This document shows positions 52,797 to 64,000 of a DNA stretch of 64,000 nt, piece after piece. This DNA comes from Lepidurus packardi (lineage: Eukaryota > Arthropoda > Branchiopoda > Notostraca > Triopsidae), in the NCBI GenBank assembly GCA_023053545.1, contig JAKZAN010000001.1, forward strand, positions 310,001 to 374,000. The letters are read 5' to 3'. A program made the position numbers and the translations under genes. Below the pieces are notes generated by a model that saw only the letters and a list, made by a program, of their open reading frames with translations, had not been told where the DNA came from and ran no database searches. Position 1 is the first letter of the stretch. Every line of letters begins with the position of its first letter.

Positions 52797-53378
52797 GTTA
52801 GTTTCTAATTCAGTCTAATCTAATTCATTAGCAATGGCCCAACACAATTGTGGGTCAAATGGATGTTGTTTGGATGGAAGATTGAAAATTCGGATGGAAA
52901 ATTGAAGTTATTTTCCATTGCCATGCAAACTGTAATGGAGAATATCAAATCGAATTGGACGGCAAAAGCATTACGAAAATGTACAAAATGACCTGTTCTA
53001 ATGTATTATTATGTTCTAATTTAATGTTATTATTATGTTATTAATTTGTTATGTTATTAATATGTTATTATTGTTTAATTTAATATGTTATTATTGTTAT
53101 TATTATCTAATTTAATATGTTATTATTATGTTCTAAATTAAAATGACACTGTTCTAATTAGGAAATTTTTTAGTTTCTAATTCAGTCTAATTCGAATTCA
53201 TTGGGAAAGGCCCAAGTGTGGCAGGCTCGCAGGCGTGGATACAATTGTGGGTCAAATGGATGTTGTTCGGATGGAAAATTGAAAAGTTATTTTAGATTAC
53301 CATGCAAACTGTAATGGAGAATATCAAATAGAATTGGACGGCAAAAGCATTACGAAAATGTACAAAATGACCAATCCA
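52797..53378. repeat. Duplicated 200-bp segment separated by an AT-rich spacer
   Basis: TTAGTTTCTAATTCAGTCTAA starts at about 52798 and 53170. The following 200 bases correspond, including GTGGGTCAAATGGATGTTGTT and the run TGGACGGCAAAAGCATTACG. The spacer (53000-53165) consists of TTATTATG-type repeats. Confidence 0.85.
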
Positions 53379-55310
53379 TATCGTAAACGCTGTTCTAATT
53401 AGGAAAAATCCGAAATTGCTGGTAGAATGACACGGCTTGACACTAATTAGGATTTTCTTCAATAATGTGACTCGAGTACAATCAGCGCAGTGGTTTTCTA
53501 ATTCATGAAACAAGCGAGATTTTCTAAACCATTGCTTGTTGACATAAATGAACTACTTCAAATGAACTACTTCAAATGAACTACTTCAAATACTAAAACG
53601 TTTTTTAAAAAAAACGATTCTACGCATTGAAATGTTCAAGTTTCCCCCAAACCTAAGAAAGGAGCATGTCATGGAACTAAAAATGAATCGCACGGAATAC
53701 TTCAGGAATACCAATCCATTCTGACAATTCCCCCCAAACATGTTATTTCCATTTAAAACCTCAATTTGCCTAACACGATTGAGATTTGCCCAAGTTTGGG
53801 CTGTCATTCCAGTAGTCAAAGGTTGAGGCTTTTGGGGGTTAATACAGCTCGAGGAGGAATACCGGATCGATCTTTAGCACGCGCAGAAACTCGCGAGTTT
53901 CCCCCGGATTTCTCTTTTTTTACTTTTAATTTATTTTCCCGTTTTGTCGTTTTTATTTAGCGAAAGAAGGAAAATGGGAAGCGCGACTTGGACTCTATCG
54001 TTCGTATCTCGCAGATGCCCCCCCAGTTTGAACTCAGCAAAGCAGAAAGCTTGCATTTGGGTCGATTTTCTCCATTTTTCTTTTGGGACTTCTTTCGCTC
54101 ATTCCCTTAAACTAAACTTTCTTTTTCCGAGAAAAAGCTCATGTTGCTGCTGTGTCCTGTCTCTCTCTCTCGCTCCTTGGCGAAATGTGGGTTCAATCAA
54201 TACTTTCCGGTGCGAAAAGGCAATAGTTGAGCTTTGCAACTCCCCGAAGTCAGCCATTTCTTTCCCTGCTCCTTTTCAACACTGGGAATCATTACGGCAT
54301 GCGATTTCGAGTTACCCCCCCCACGCCCCCCCTGCGGTTCGTCTTCCATGATCCGAAAAGGCTCCTAGAAAGAATGAGGGATCGCCCAACGTGCCTATGA
54401 CATGCTACGTTTCTACCTCCCAGACGACAAGCCACGCCCCTATGCTGTTGTGTACCGTACGCTGCCCCTCAAGACGCTTTCGAACGCTCAAGAAGAAGCT
54501 AAAATTAGCATTGTCAACCCCGTGTTCGTGAAAGGCCATCTTTCCCCTGATACCCAACTTCAACACAAGTGGGCAGCTGCTCCTAAATTTAAATGAGTAC
54601 CTTAGTCCTGGCACTCTATGGTCACGCTAATTTTTTTGACGATTTCTTTCCTTTTTTTTTGACGAAAGATTTGGAGAATGCATTTCCATGATTTTCTACT
54701 CTACTTTGATCTACTCTAATTCTACTCTAATTTTAGTACTCCTTGTTAGCATTCTTTGCGTTAGAACATGATTTTTATTTTACTTATTTTATCAAGTCCA
54801 CTATTCTGCTTGAAAATAAATACTTAAAAAAGGCGCCAGGCTTGGAATCTTGCTTAAGATGTTTAGAGTGTAACTTGAAGCGGTGCCAATGCCGTACGGA
54901 GCACTGAAATCACTGATAAAAAAATAAATTAAAAAAATCGGACCTTAACGACATTGCCTGAGCGAATAGCAATCCAATCTGCCCTCGTTTTGCGCCGATT
55001 TTCATCTTTCAATGATGACGTTAAACAGAGATTACTGCCTATCAAAACTACTTTGAATCGGTAATCTTGTGTTTTTTAGCTCACTTACGACTACGACGGT
55101 CAACGATAAGAAAATATCCTAGTTTCTGCCTCGTAATAGATGGATTACTACAAGTAATTTTCTTGGGGAAGCTACGAGAATATGCTTTATCTTGAAGAAA
55201 GTTTCCTTTAAAGGGCAAGATATTTTTAAAGGGAGAGTAAAGTTTCGAAATGAAAAAATAAACTTTACAGAAGACACCAAACTACATGTTCTGACTTACG
55301 AACTTCCGAG
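53379..55310. other. Intergenic DNA, no gene seen
   Basis: No splice-consistent or conserved coding sequence was recognised. ATGAACTACTTCAA is repeated three times near 53547-53590. Confidence 0.45.
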
Positions 55311-55640
55311 TAATTAACCGAGTAATTAATGACTTATAATTCTTGAAGAAATTCTTGAATTAAATTTAATTTCTTGAAGAAAGTCTTCCTTTAAAGGAGA
55401 AATAATTAACCGAGTAATTAATGACTTAAAATCCTTGAAGAAATTCTTGAATTAAATTTAATGTAATTTCTTGAAGAAATTTAATTTAATTTAACTTCTT
55501 GAAGAAAGTAACTTTAATTAAATTAAATTTCTTGAAGAAAGTCTTCCTTTAAAGGAGAAGTAACTAACCGAGTTAATTTAATTAATACTTATAATTAATA
55601 ATTAATTAATGACTTATAATTCATTATAGAACAGAGTTTG
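55311..55640. repeat. AT-rich irregular tandem repeats
   Basis: Units built of CCGAGTAATTAATGACTTA, TTCTTGAAGAAA and TCTTCCTTTAAAGGAGAA recur two to three times in changing order. TTCTTGAAGAAA and CCTTTAAAGG are palindromic. Confidence 0.75.
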
Positions 55641-55663
55641 GTTCTATAACGTACTTGTGTATA

Positions 55664-55866
<203 letters not shown>

Positions 55867-56221
55867 TCCTCAATTAAATGTGATTTTAATTAGGGAAAAA
55901 AATCGTTAATAATTGTCTTCGGAACGAAGCAGTTGATCTTAAGGCTTGTTTTACGTGTTAAATCCTAATTAAAAACAAGAACAAAGGTTCTCGAATGTGA
56001 AACCAAAGATGTCCTAAACGGCGACAAGCCAACTCTCATTTCGCCTCACAGCATAAAGCAAACATGTGTTAGTTTTCTTTTCGCTAAAGAAAAAAAAACA
56101 TGCGGCCTCCTACTTCTGTTCAATGTATAGCATTGTGTGGTTGTGTGTGTCATAATAGTGTGGTTCCTAACTATATAAGTTAAAAGACGTAATGTATAAG
56201 AAGTGAAACACTTATGATTCT

Positions 56222-56320
56222 CAAAGTTGAACATTATGACTGGACAACGTCTTAGTCAAAAGCGCATTTTGTTTTGTTATTGGTTGCCCGATTTGCATGG
56301 CCCCCTAATGGCGGCGATTT

Positions 56321-56355
<35 letters not shown>

Positions 56356-56569
56356 ACATATATGTATATGATACATATATGTATATGTATGTATATATGT
56401 ATATGTATGTATATATGTATATGTATATATATATATGTATATATATGTGCCGTAAACAAATCGCCGCCATTACGGGGCCATGCAAATCGGGCAAAAGAAA
56501 ACAAGTTCAAAACAAAGTTGAACATTATGACTGGACAACGTCTTAGTCAAAAGCGCATTTTGTTTTGTT
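56222..56569. mobile_element. Foldback element: 42-bp inverted repeats inside 57-bp direct repeats
   Basis: Bases 56222-56278 and 56513-56569 are identical 57-bp direct repeats (CAAAGTTGAACATTATGACT...). Inside them, 56284-56325 and 56453-56494 are inverted repeats of 42 bp with one mismatch (TTGCCCGATTTGCATGG...). They enclose about 127 bp of TATA/GTATATG repeats. The inverted repeats suggest a non-autonomous DNA or foldback element. The direct repeats are far longer than a normal target-site duplication, so the arrangement is unexplained. No transposase is encoded. Confidence 0.65.
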
Positions 56570-59500
56570 TTATATAGGTATTATATTTTTATATTTTGTT
56601 TTGTATAGTATAGGTATACTTGTGTATAAGTAGTTGTAGTTCTGTTCTATATTTTTTCATTTTGAAACCTTACTCTTCCTTTAAAAATATCTTGCCCATT
56701 CGGAAAGGCGAGAAAATTCAATCATATTTCACCTTCTTATGCACTTTCTTCGAAACTAACCTTTCAAAAAGCCAAAAAAAATGATGCTGTAGCAACAATA
56801 CGGGCTGTGAAAGTGTGTCTGTTCATGTTATTTTTTTGACGGTGCTGAAATATGGCACGCTGGGTTTCAAATCGCCGGGAAAAAAAGAAACAGTGGTAAT
56901 TTTTTTCCCCAAGCATTGGGCTGGCTGAAAAGGGTTCTGGAGCATTTTTCCGGCACTTGGCAGCGAATTTTACTGTTACGAGGGGCGTTTTCTCCTGGGC
57001 TAAAGATCTGCGCGAAGAAACTTGGGAGTCAGAGAGTGCACGCCGAGCCCGGCAGGGCGAGTAGGGAAAAGCCCAACCCCATAAGCAGGGAATCTGAAGC
57101 ATAAAACGGACGCCCGGATGTTATACCCGGGAGTGACAGCAGCGTGAGCGGGATCGTGAGTAGTGGGTATCCCGCTAGCTGTGCGCCCCCTCTCCCCTTT
57201 TACCGGCCAAGAGGGCCGATCAATAGCGTTACCAGCAGCCATTCCGGGCAAGGGCCAAAAATAAAAAGGGAGGGAAGACAGATATATATAAAAAAAAAAA
57301 AAAAAAAAAAAAAAAAGCTGGCGAGTCACGTACATCGGTTGTCCATTTCTGCCACTAGGTGTCACTAGCTTAGTTGAGGCAGTCCTGCCTCAACCACGTT
57401 CGCCACTCCGGGGCTTGTTCATTGAGTAATGCTGTTAGTATTCATTATTTCCGTACTACACAATTACCTAGAGTACTCTAATTATGTACGTCAAAGGCGC
57501 TGGAAGAATTGATTACTTTTTCCAATAAACGCACCGCAGAAGTGAATAGAAATAAGTTTGCCATAGGGGTGGACTATTTCATGGCTCTAGGTTTTTACCG
57601 TATTTCGCCTGATCCCCTTCACTCCCCATTTCCCCGCGCTTTCTGGATTGAGGTCGGGAATCCGAGTACCCCAGCAACACCACAGACCACGTACTTGAAC
57701 CCATCTAAACCTTTCTGTAAATTTGCATTAAATAGACGTAAATGTGCGAAATAAATACGTCTTATCTTAACGCCCTCTACCATATTTCATTTATTATCTT
57801 AATATCGTTGAGCCAGTTAAATAAAAAAAAAAATTGTTTCGGAGCAACCGACCCTTTAGGAGAATGTTCAGTCGTATCATTTTAGAACGTACTTAACGTC
57901 CAATACATTGAATAGTACAAACGTACTTCTACACTCTACGAATTTTAATTAAAGGAAATTATTAATTTAATTTAAGGAAATTTTTTTTTTAATTTAAGGA
58001 AAAAGGACGAGTCGCAAACATGTAACTCGGAAAGGATATGAACCGCGACTAAATCCCTTTAGCCAAAGCAAATGAACTGTACAATATAGTACCCAGACAT
58101 AGTACAATATAGTACCCGTAAGTATTGCTGCCACCTCTACTGTTACCCTACTAAGTGAACACGTCCCACCAGCAAGGCAATAATCACAACTGCTCTCTAA
58201 CCCACACTGATAAGACAGTTGTTTTCAATCCTGGTTTAAGCTTCCGCGTTTTCCTATAGAGCAGAATCTCAATTTAATACATTCTCGTTTTTATACATTC
58301 TCGCATTTTTCACATAAAAGCACTCACAACTGGGCTCAGGTTCTATACTTGCTAACCGTGATTAATTGCTGCGGTTTCTCCTCAAAGTGACTAAGAAAGG
58401 CCCTTTTTATCTTTCCCGACCTCCATCTTCCTCCTCTACAATGTTCTGCCGAATGTGTGTACATTCCAAGCGAACACGAAACCTTAAAACACGACACTTT
58501 TGTTAAACAAATTAACCTTTGAAAACTCCGGCAAAAGTCACGCCCTTTCCGGTTTCGGTTCACGGGAAGATAACTTTATGCTAACTAACCCAATTTCCTT
58601 TCAATTTGCCGTGCTTGCGCTATGAGCTGATATACAATGCCTTTTCAAACCCCCCCAAACCAAAACGAACCCATGCTGCATATAATGGTAGGCCGGTTTA
58701 CACGTATAAGGCTTTGCAAAGCTCCAAATGCCTCATCTTTGATCAGCCACTCGCCAACGCAGTACTTCTCTCGAGTCTGACGCATTTACGTCAATATGAT
58801 TTATCTCCCTCGGATGTGTGTTGTGTGACGTCACTCTCCGTCAACACACGAACTTTCAGGACCAATTACCCAAATTACCTAAAAAAAATAAAAGTTCCTA
58901 CCCCTGGAACTCCAACCTTTCACAATTGCTCTTTCAATTAACGGGGGAAAAGTTCCAAAACAAAGCATCGCTCTTCAAAACGCGTTCCAGAACAGTCAGA
59001 AATGACGCAAGAAATGCCCGAAAATCCAAGTTATGACGTAACCTAATTAAGATGGGTGACCCAATTTGTCATAAAACATTGAGCCTTTTATAAATCTCAG
59101 TCGAAATCCTGACGTCTTACGGTTTCCCAGATTGAGGCAAGGTTTTATTGAGCTACTAAGCTAAATTAGCCTCCAATTTCAACAAATCCAACCGTGAAAT
59201 AAGAAAGAAGCTGGAAATGTGTGGCGTATCTCTAACGCACCGCCGTCCCACTTGACGTAAAAGACGCTAATCACAAAGTCCTCCAGCTTTTTATAGCTCA
59301 TACCTTTCTTCCGGCGTTCTTTCCCAACCTACAATATCGTGTTCCTGGATTAAACAACATATTGGCCTGTTTCTCTGCTTCCGAACCGGGGTATCGTCAG
59401 TCACGAGGGCAATGAACAGCCCAGTTTTGAGCTACGGGCCATGGACCGTTCTTTGCCCACAACAGCCACCTGCGAATCACGCGCCGCCTTTCCCCGACTT

Positions 59501-62500
59501 GTTACTCAGAAGAAACGACTCTTCCAGCACTCATGTGACCACAACTCCAGGAAAATTATACAACAACCGCGTGATAGAGTCATCACGAGGCCTACCCCGG
59601 ATTAAGAAATTCTTCACGCGCCTAAGAAATTTAGACGAAATTCGACCCAAGACAGCGTTACATCGGCAACGTGATCCACGGTCTACCTACAGCATGAAAC
59701 GTGTAGTACGGCGCATTTTTGACTACTGCTGATCCAATCTTTCCATTAAGAACGCATTTCAACGGGCTACAGAACATGGTGAAAATTGGCAAGAGTTCCC
59801 TTTTAAAAAGGCAAAAGGCAGAAGGGTGTTCCCTTTTAATGTAAATCTAAACATAGCAACAGACTAAATATGAAATATGAAACTGTCCATCAAACCCAAT
59901 GATCTTAATGCCAGCTTAGCCAGGAGGTAAATTCAGGTTGCACTACCCCCCAAAGTTTTAGAAGTCACTAAGCAACCAATCTAAAGTCGGTGCTGACCTT
60001 TCAAAGTTGTATCAGATCATCAGAATCGTCCATGACCACAAAGCTGTTATCTTGCAGTCTAATTCGGAATGCATGTACTCAAATGGCGTTTAGGATTCAG
60101 TTGAGGATTAAGGTGACTTCTTACCTCTCTGAAATAAGGGATGTATCCCCTTTTCACTCCAGATTTCAATTTCCACTACGAAACCCCAACGCACGGTGAC
60201 TCAAGCAATGCTAAGCCGATTTTCCAAAAGTCCACGAGCAACAACTGACACTGAGCTCTGCGGGAATTCAACTATCGGCCAAGTGTGTGAAAAACATGTC
60301 TTTTGCTGTACTCTCCACGCCCTACGAGCTCGACAATAAAGGCACGCACATGATAACACCGACGTCAGCTTCGAAAGCCCCTCCCATGCCCCCGAAAAAC
60401 TAAATTACAAAAAAATTAACTCGGGGTAATAAGTGCCTTCTTTCATTCCCGCTACACTAGCTTCCAAACCACCTCCATGCCTGCGGACAACTAGATTCCG
60501 GCACTTACGAATATCCCAACGACAACACTATAGAATAATAAAATTCCAGCGTGGAGTCAAACCAAGCTAGCCGTTCCAGCCGCCGAGCTTAAGATCTAAA
60601 GTGACTGCATAACTATGTCGAGGCTGACTTCTCGCAAGAGGACTTTGTGGTCATGTGGTTCACCGGCCTCAATTGTTTCCTTTCTCTCCAATTTGTTTTT
60701 CTTTTTTGGAGTGGGCAATAGCTGTATTGCCCAAGTCCATAAAATCCATTTTACAAACAAGCTAGATCACCGAAAATAACTGGAAGACAGATCAAGTCCT
60801 GGGAAATAAAGAAATAAACTCAATTTTAACGCGAAACTCAAAGTTCCCAACTTTACGATTACGATAACAAGCAGAAGCTCCCAGTGTTTGGAAGGAATCG
60901 TCCCCAGCTGGGGGGTTTACGCCCTAATTATAACCCTTCCCCTCCTTAGCCCCCATTTTCGAGTCTCGAAAAATCGAACTTGCCCCCTGCATCTGCCAGT
61001 GAGAGGGTATTGGTTTCGTACGAGGCAATGCCAGCAACAAACAATTTACTTGTATGCTGTATACTTGTATACGTGTAGGCCCCAGCCCCTCAATGAAAAT
61101 CTCCTAACGGTTCCCAAGCGCACATTCATTGTTGCTCATTGCGTGCGTTCTGACGTCTGAGCCTCGGATACATGTACTTTCTCAGCCATGACGGCAATAG
61201 CTCAGGCCCGTAGCCTTTCCACGCATGCTTTGCCAAGCCATTTCTTCATTATTGCCAAAGGTGAGAGCGACTAAATAGCGGGCTAGTAAACAAGATCACA
61301 TAGACAGTAGACGATTTTTACCAGACACGCGTGACAAATTATCGGACCTGACGATCTTTCATTCACCGGCGTTGGGCGCGGAGAATACTGATTTCCAAAG
61401 CGGTTACTGTTGCAGCTTCGCCCCAAACTTTTGGCAGATAGTCCCAGAGAGTTCCAACCAGGCCAAAAAGCGCTCATGCTTTCCGGCCAACTAAAGCCTA
61501 GGAAATCGAAACCAAAAGTTGAGAACGTTGAGAAACCGGTCAATATTTCAGCGCTCCATTCAGACTGTACTGTTCTTTTTTGGTAAACTACCTTCCTTGT
61601 CATAGAACGAGACATTCCGGCTGCTTTTTCTCCCTTTGCTCTCACATACACACGTATACAACAAGTCCTAGGACTACAGGTCTTGAATAAAGATAAACCT
61701 GTAATGTAACCTTTCAAAAACACGCATGCTTGCTCACGGGGCGTTGCCCAACCCAACTGGCCTAGTCCAATGCATGCAAAAATTACACAATAAAGAGCTA
61801 ACTTGATTTGTATATACCTTACATGTTTCGGAGTATGGAAAGGAACCGACTTAAACCGTTGGCGATTCTTTGAGAACCTTCTAGAACTAGATTCTATGAA
61901 AGTCGCTAAACGGCGAAATTGTGCGCTAAATTTGTTCGGTCAACCTGTAATATCTAGCGTAAAAACTGTTTTCAAAGCTGTTGTTGTGCATGTCAATGGA
62001 CCTCCTACTCCCAGACCGGCAACGAGCCCCAGGCTCAAGAAGAGTCGAGCCGGCCATGGAAAAGTAAACCCGACCGAAACGATAAGCAAGCCAGGAAAAT
62101 GACACAATTGGGGGGTGAAAAACGTTGGAAGCTTACCAGATCCAAAGCGCATCGATTCGTGAGTGAACGCTACGCACGTCAAGATGAATACAACTTCACG
62201 CGAGTGTTATTTAACCACTAAAATCCAGTAAAATAGCCGCTGCCATCACAACTTTTACCCACACCTAAACTCTGCCGTTCACTGACTGCCAACCGTCCTC
62301 CTGGTGGCGCTGGCGCATGCGAATGTGATAATCCGAAAGCCGGCTCCGAACCGCTTTTAAGACACCATCGCTTTTGGACATCTCAAAACGACTCAAAACG
62401 CCATGAAATTATTCGGAATCAACATGAGAAGCTCGTTTTTATTACAGTAATACAAGTCATAAGTAATAGCTCGTTCCACTAGCTGCACTGGTGCAATATG

Positions 62501-62987
62501 TTTGGCAAAAGATAGACATGTTTGACACACCGAGTGCAAAAAATGGGGCACCAGTGGAGCATAAGTAGACGGGTTCGGGTTGTGCAAATTTTGAACGAGT
62601 TAGCGATGAAATCATACCCTGGTTTGGCTAAAACATTGTCGAAATTATTGAGCGTACAAAACGGTATAAACATCAATGAGCAAAAGCGAGTTCCGACTAG
62701 AATAGACACGTAATATCACACAAGACTTGTCAGACGGAGGCTTTTAGAGCCCCCTAGAGAAAGCTTATTCAACGGAATGTAACGTGAGGAGACACACGGA
62801 ATGCGAGACGAGCAGCTGCCAAGTACATACACTAATGACAAAGGAGATCCATACAAATGAGCTTCGAATACTCCGACGACGCCGACCTTGGACTTCACCT
62901 GGCTTCCAGCTAGGTATTATTACCAAACAGACACTTCGTATAGCTTCCTTATTTGTGGAGCATGGTTGAGATATTGACGATTCGCAA
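56570..62987. other. Gene-poor intergenic DNA
   Basis: No conserved coding sequence was recognised. A poly(A) tract at 57290-57316 is preceded by AATAAA at 57260, the spacing of a polyadenylated transcript, which suggests a retroposed sequence in plus orientation. The lowest part next to 62987 is likely 3'UTR of the minus-strand transmembrane gene. Confidence 0.4.
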
Positions 62988-63717
62988 TTAGACATCAGCG
63001 ATGGGCATGACTTTCACAGCATGAGGCTCGTACTTTCGCTGCCCTGATGTCACTTCTTCGGGCATTCCGTTCAGTTTCATCGTGTCGTCCTTACCTAAGG
63101 ACATGAAGAGATTAATAGGCTGTATCGCATGTTTCTATGGAAATTGTGGGAACTTTACTGTAAGCTACAATGTCGTTTTTGAGGTAGCGTACACGGCAGG
63201 TCGGGAACAAGGGACATTTGCTCCAGAAGCAGCAAATGCTCACGACGACTGCGGCTATTACGCAGAGTAAGATGACAGCTATAGAAACAAGCATCACGAG
63301 CCTGGAACCAAGTAAGATAGGGCATTAAAAAAGCGCAATTGCCGGTTATAAAGCCGGTCCTTACTGCGATGGGCCCAAATGGCTTGCAGTTAAAACGCAA
63401 CACGAGCTGTTTCGCGTATGGCAGCACTCGACTAGTTCTGGTGAATCATTGGGCCTGGGACACGAGTATGTATTGACTTCTTGGTAAAAAGGCACTGAGC
63501 TTCCGTTCACCATGTGATTGACAACAACTCCCTCAGATACGCAAACTTTGCTGCCTAAAATAGGAAATACGAATCAGTTCTCAAGTATGTGATTTTAATA
63601 CGGATAAATCTTACCTTTTACAGTCAAGAAATGCATGACGCACAAGAACGCAATAAGCATAAGATAATGCCGCTGAGAAAGAGAAAAAACGGTCATTTTG
63701 AGGAGACTTTTTGCCAT
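62988..63717 (-). CDS. Shisa-like single-pass membrane protein (180 aa, 4 exons)
   Basis: Exons on the minus strand: 63717-63615, 63554-63365, 63301-63159, 63094-62988; introns 60, 63 and 64 bp, all GT-AG and in phase. The product has a hydrophobic N-terminal segment (LMLIAFLCVMHFL, about 19-31) that fits a signal peptide. A short ectodomain follows with exactly six cysteines (39, 66, 78, 79, 86, 87) in the order C-C-CC-CC and three N-glycosylation sequons (N51, N70, N83). Then comes a transmembrane helix (about 99-121) followed by CC and two more cysteines. A 50-residue charged cytoplasmic tail ends MPIADV. The C...C...CC...CC arrangement just before a transmembrane helix is the signature of Shisa-like adaptors (for example VOPP1: ..DCCGSRCC..). 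Shisa/VOPP1 relatives regulate receptor trafficking; no PPxY motif is seen in this tail. Identification is structural, not a close homologue match. Confidence 0.7.
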
Positions 63718-64000
63718 TGTTTAAGAGTTTATTTTAGTCAACCACACATCACTCGAGCAAAGCATGAGACTTGAGACTGCCGTGAACTGCGAACGATGAC
63801 CTGATGACCCGTGATCTTGATGACCCGTGAGCTTTAGATGTGGACCTGAAACGTAAGCCGGGACCGACAAGGAACAACGAACTAGTCCCAACGGCTAGCG
63901 GTGGTTTTCGAGAGGACAGACAGAAGGGGTGGAGGCGTGGAGACAGTACGGATAGAAAAGAAATTTCTTGTTTTAATTTCAATTTCAGTTTTTTTTATTT
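63718..64000. other. 5' flank of the Shisa-like gene
   Basis: Expected to hold its 5'UTR and promoter. GATGACCCGTGA is repeated near 63802-63830. Nothing else was recognised. Confidence 0.4.

Noticed and set aside
61283-61756. 157-codon open frame on the minus strand
   Set aside because: No domain, no splice context and composition unlike the real genes of the window. Probably chance.

Overview
The window is nuclear DNA of an animal, most likely an arthropod and possibly a crustacean. Every recognisable gene is eukaryotic, with GT-AG introns that are often only 45-120 bp. The plasma-membrane calcium pump has an alternative C-terminus of the type known from insect PMCA, ending RLSQTSSIDY...HTETAV. 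The species cannot be named from the sequence. All exon models below were joined by hand from splice sites, reading frame and similarity to remembered family members; no search was run.

Layout. (1) 1-8.1 kb is gene-poor: a tRNA-like fragment at the left edge, then nested, diverged segmental duplications (about 0.9-6.8 kb). (2) 8.4-9.2 kb holds an unrecognised 207-aa gene with a 5'UTR intron. (3) 10.2-22.6 kb is a very compact block of seven housekeeping genes: HEATR3 (-), BBS2 (+), CNOT11 (-), a PLEKHJ1/sesquipedalian-like PH-domain gene (-), SOSS-C/INIP (+), METTL5 (+) and DMAP1 (-). Neighbours are separated by as little as 44-54 bp between convergent stop codons, and by 48 bp between the SOSS-C stop and the METTL5 start. 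(4) 22.6-23.05 kb has two copies of a SINE-like repeat, one with a tRNA-Tyr-like head. (5) 25.3-40.8 kb is a PMCA (ATP2B) calcium-pump gene on the minus strand. It has 20 common exons, two of them microexons, and two alternative terminal exons that both end in PDZ-ligand-like sequences. One exon carries a one-base frameshift as sequenced. (6) 40.8-62.9 kb is gene-poor and full of tandem repeats, with a foldback element at 56.2-56.6 kb. (7) 63.0-63.7 kb carries a four-exon gene on the minus strand whose exons are too short to stand out. It encodes a 180-aa signal-peptide/transmembrane protein with the six-cysteine C-C-CC-CC pattern of Shisa-like adaptors.

The genes do not form a single pathway. 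They cover ribosome biogenesis and modification (HEATR3, METTL5), cilia (BBS2), mRNA decay (CNOT11), membrane traffic (PH protein), DNA repair (SOSS-C), chromatin (DMAP1) and calcium export (PMCA). The 380-bp HEATR3/BBS2 intergenic region looks like a shared promoter; it has two TATCGAT-type elements and a perfect RFX X-box-like 14-mer 36 bp before the BBS2 start codon.
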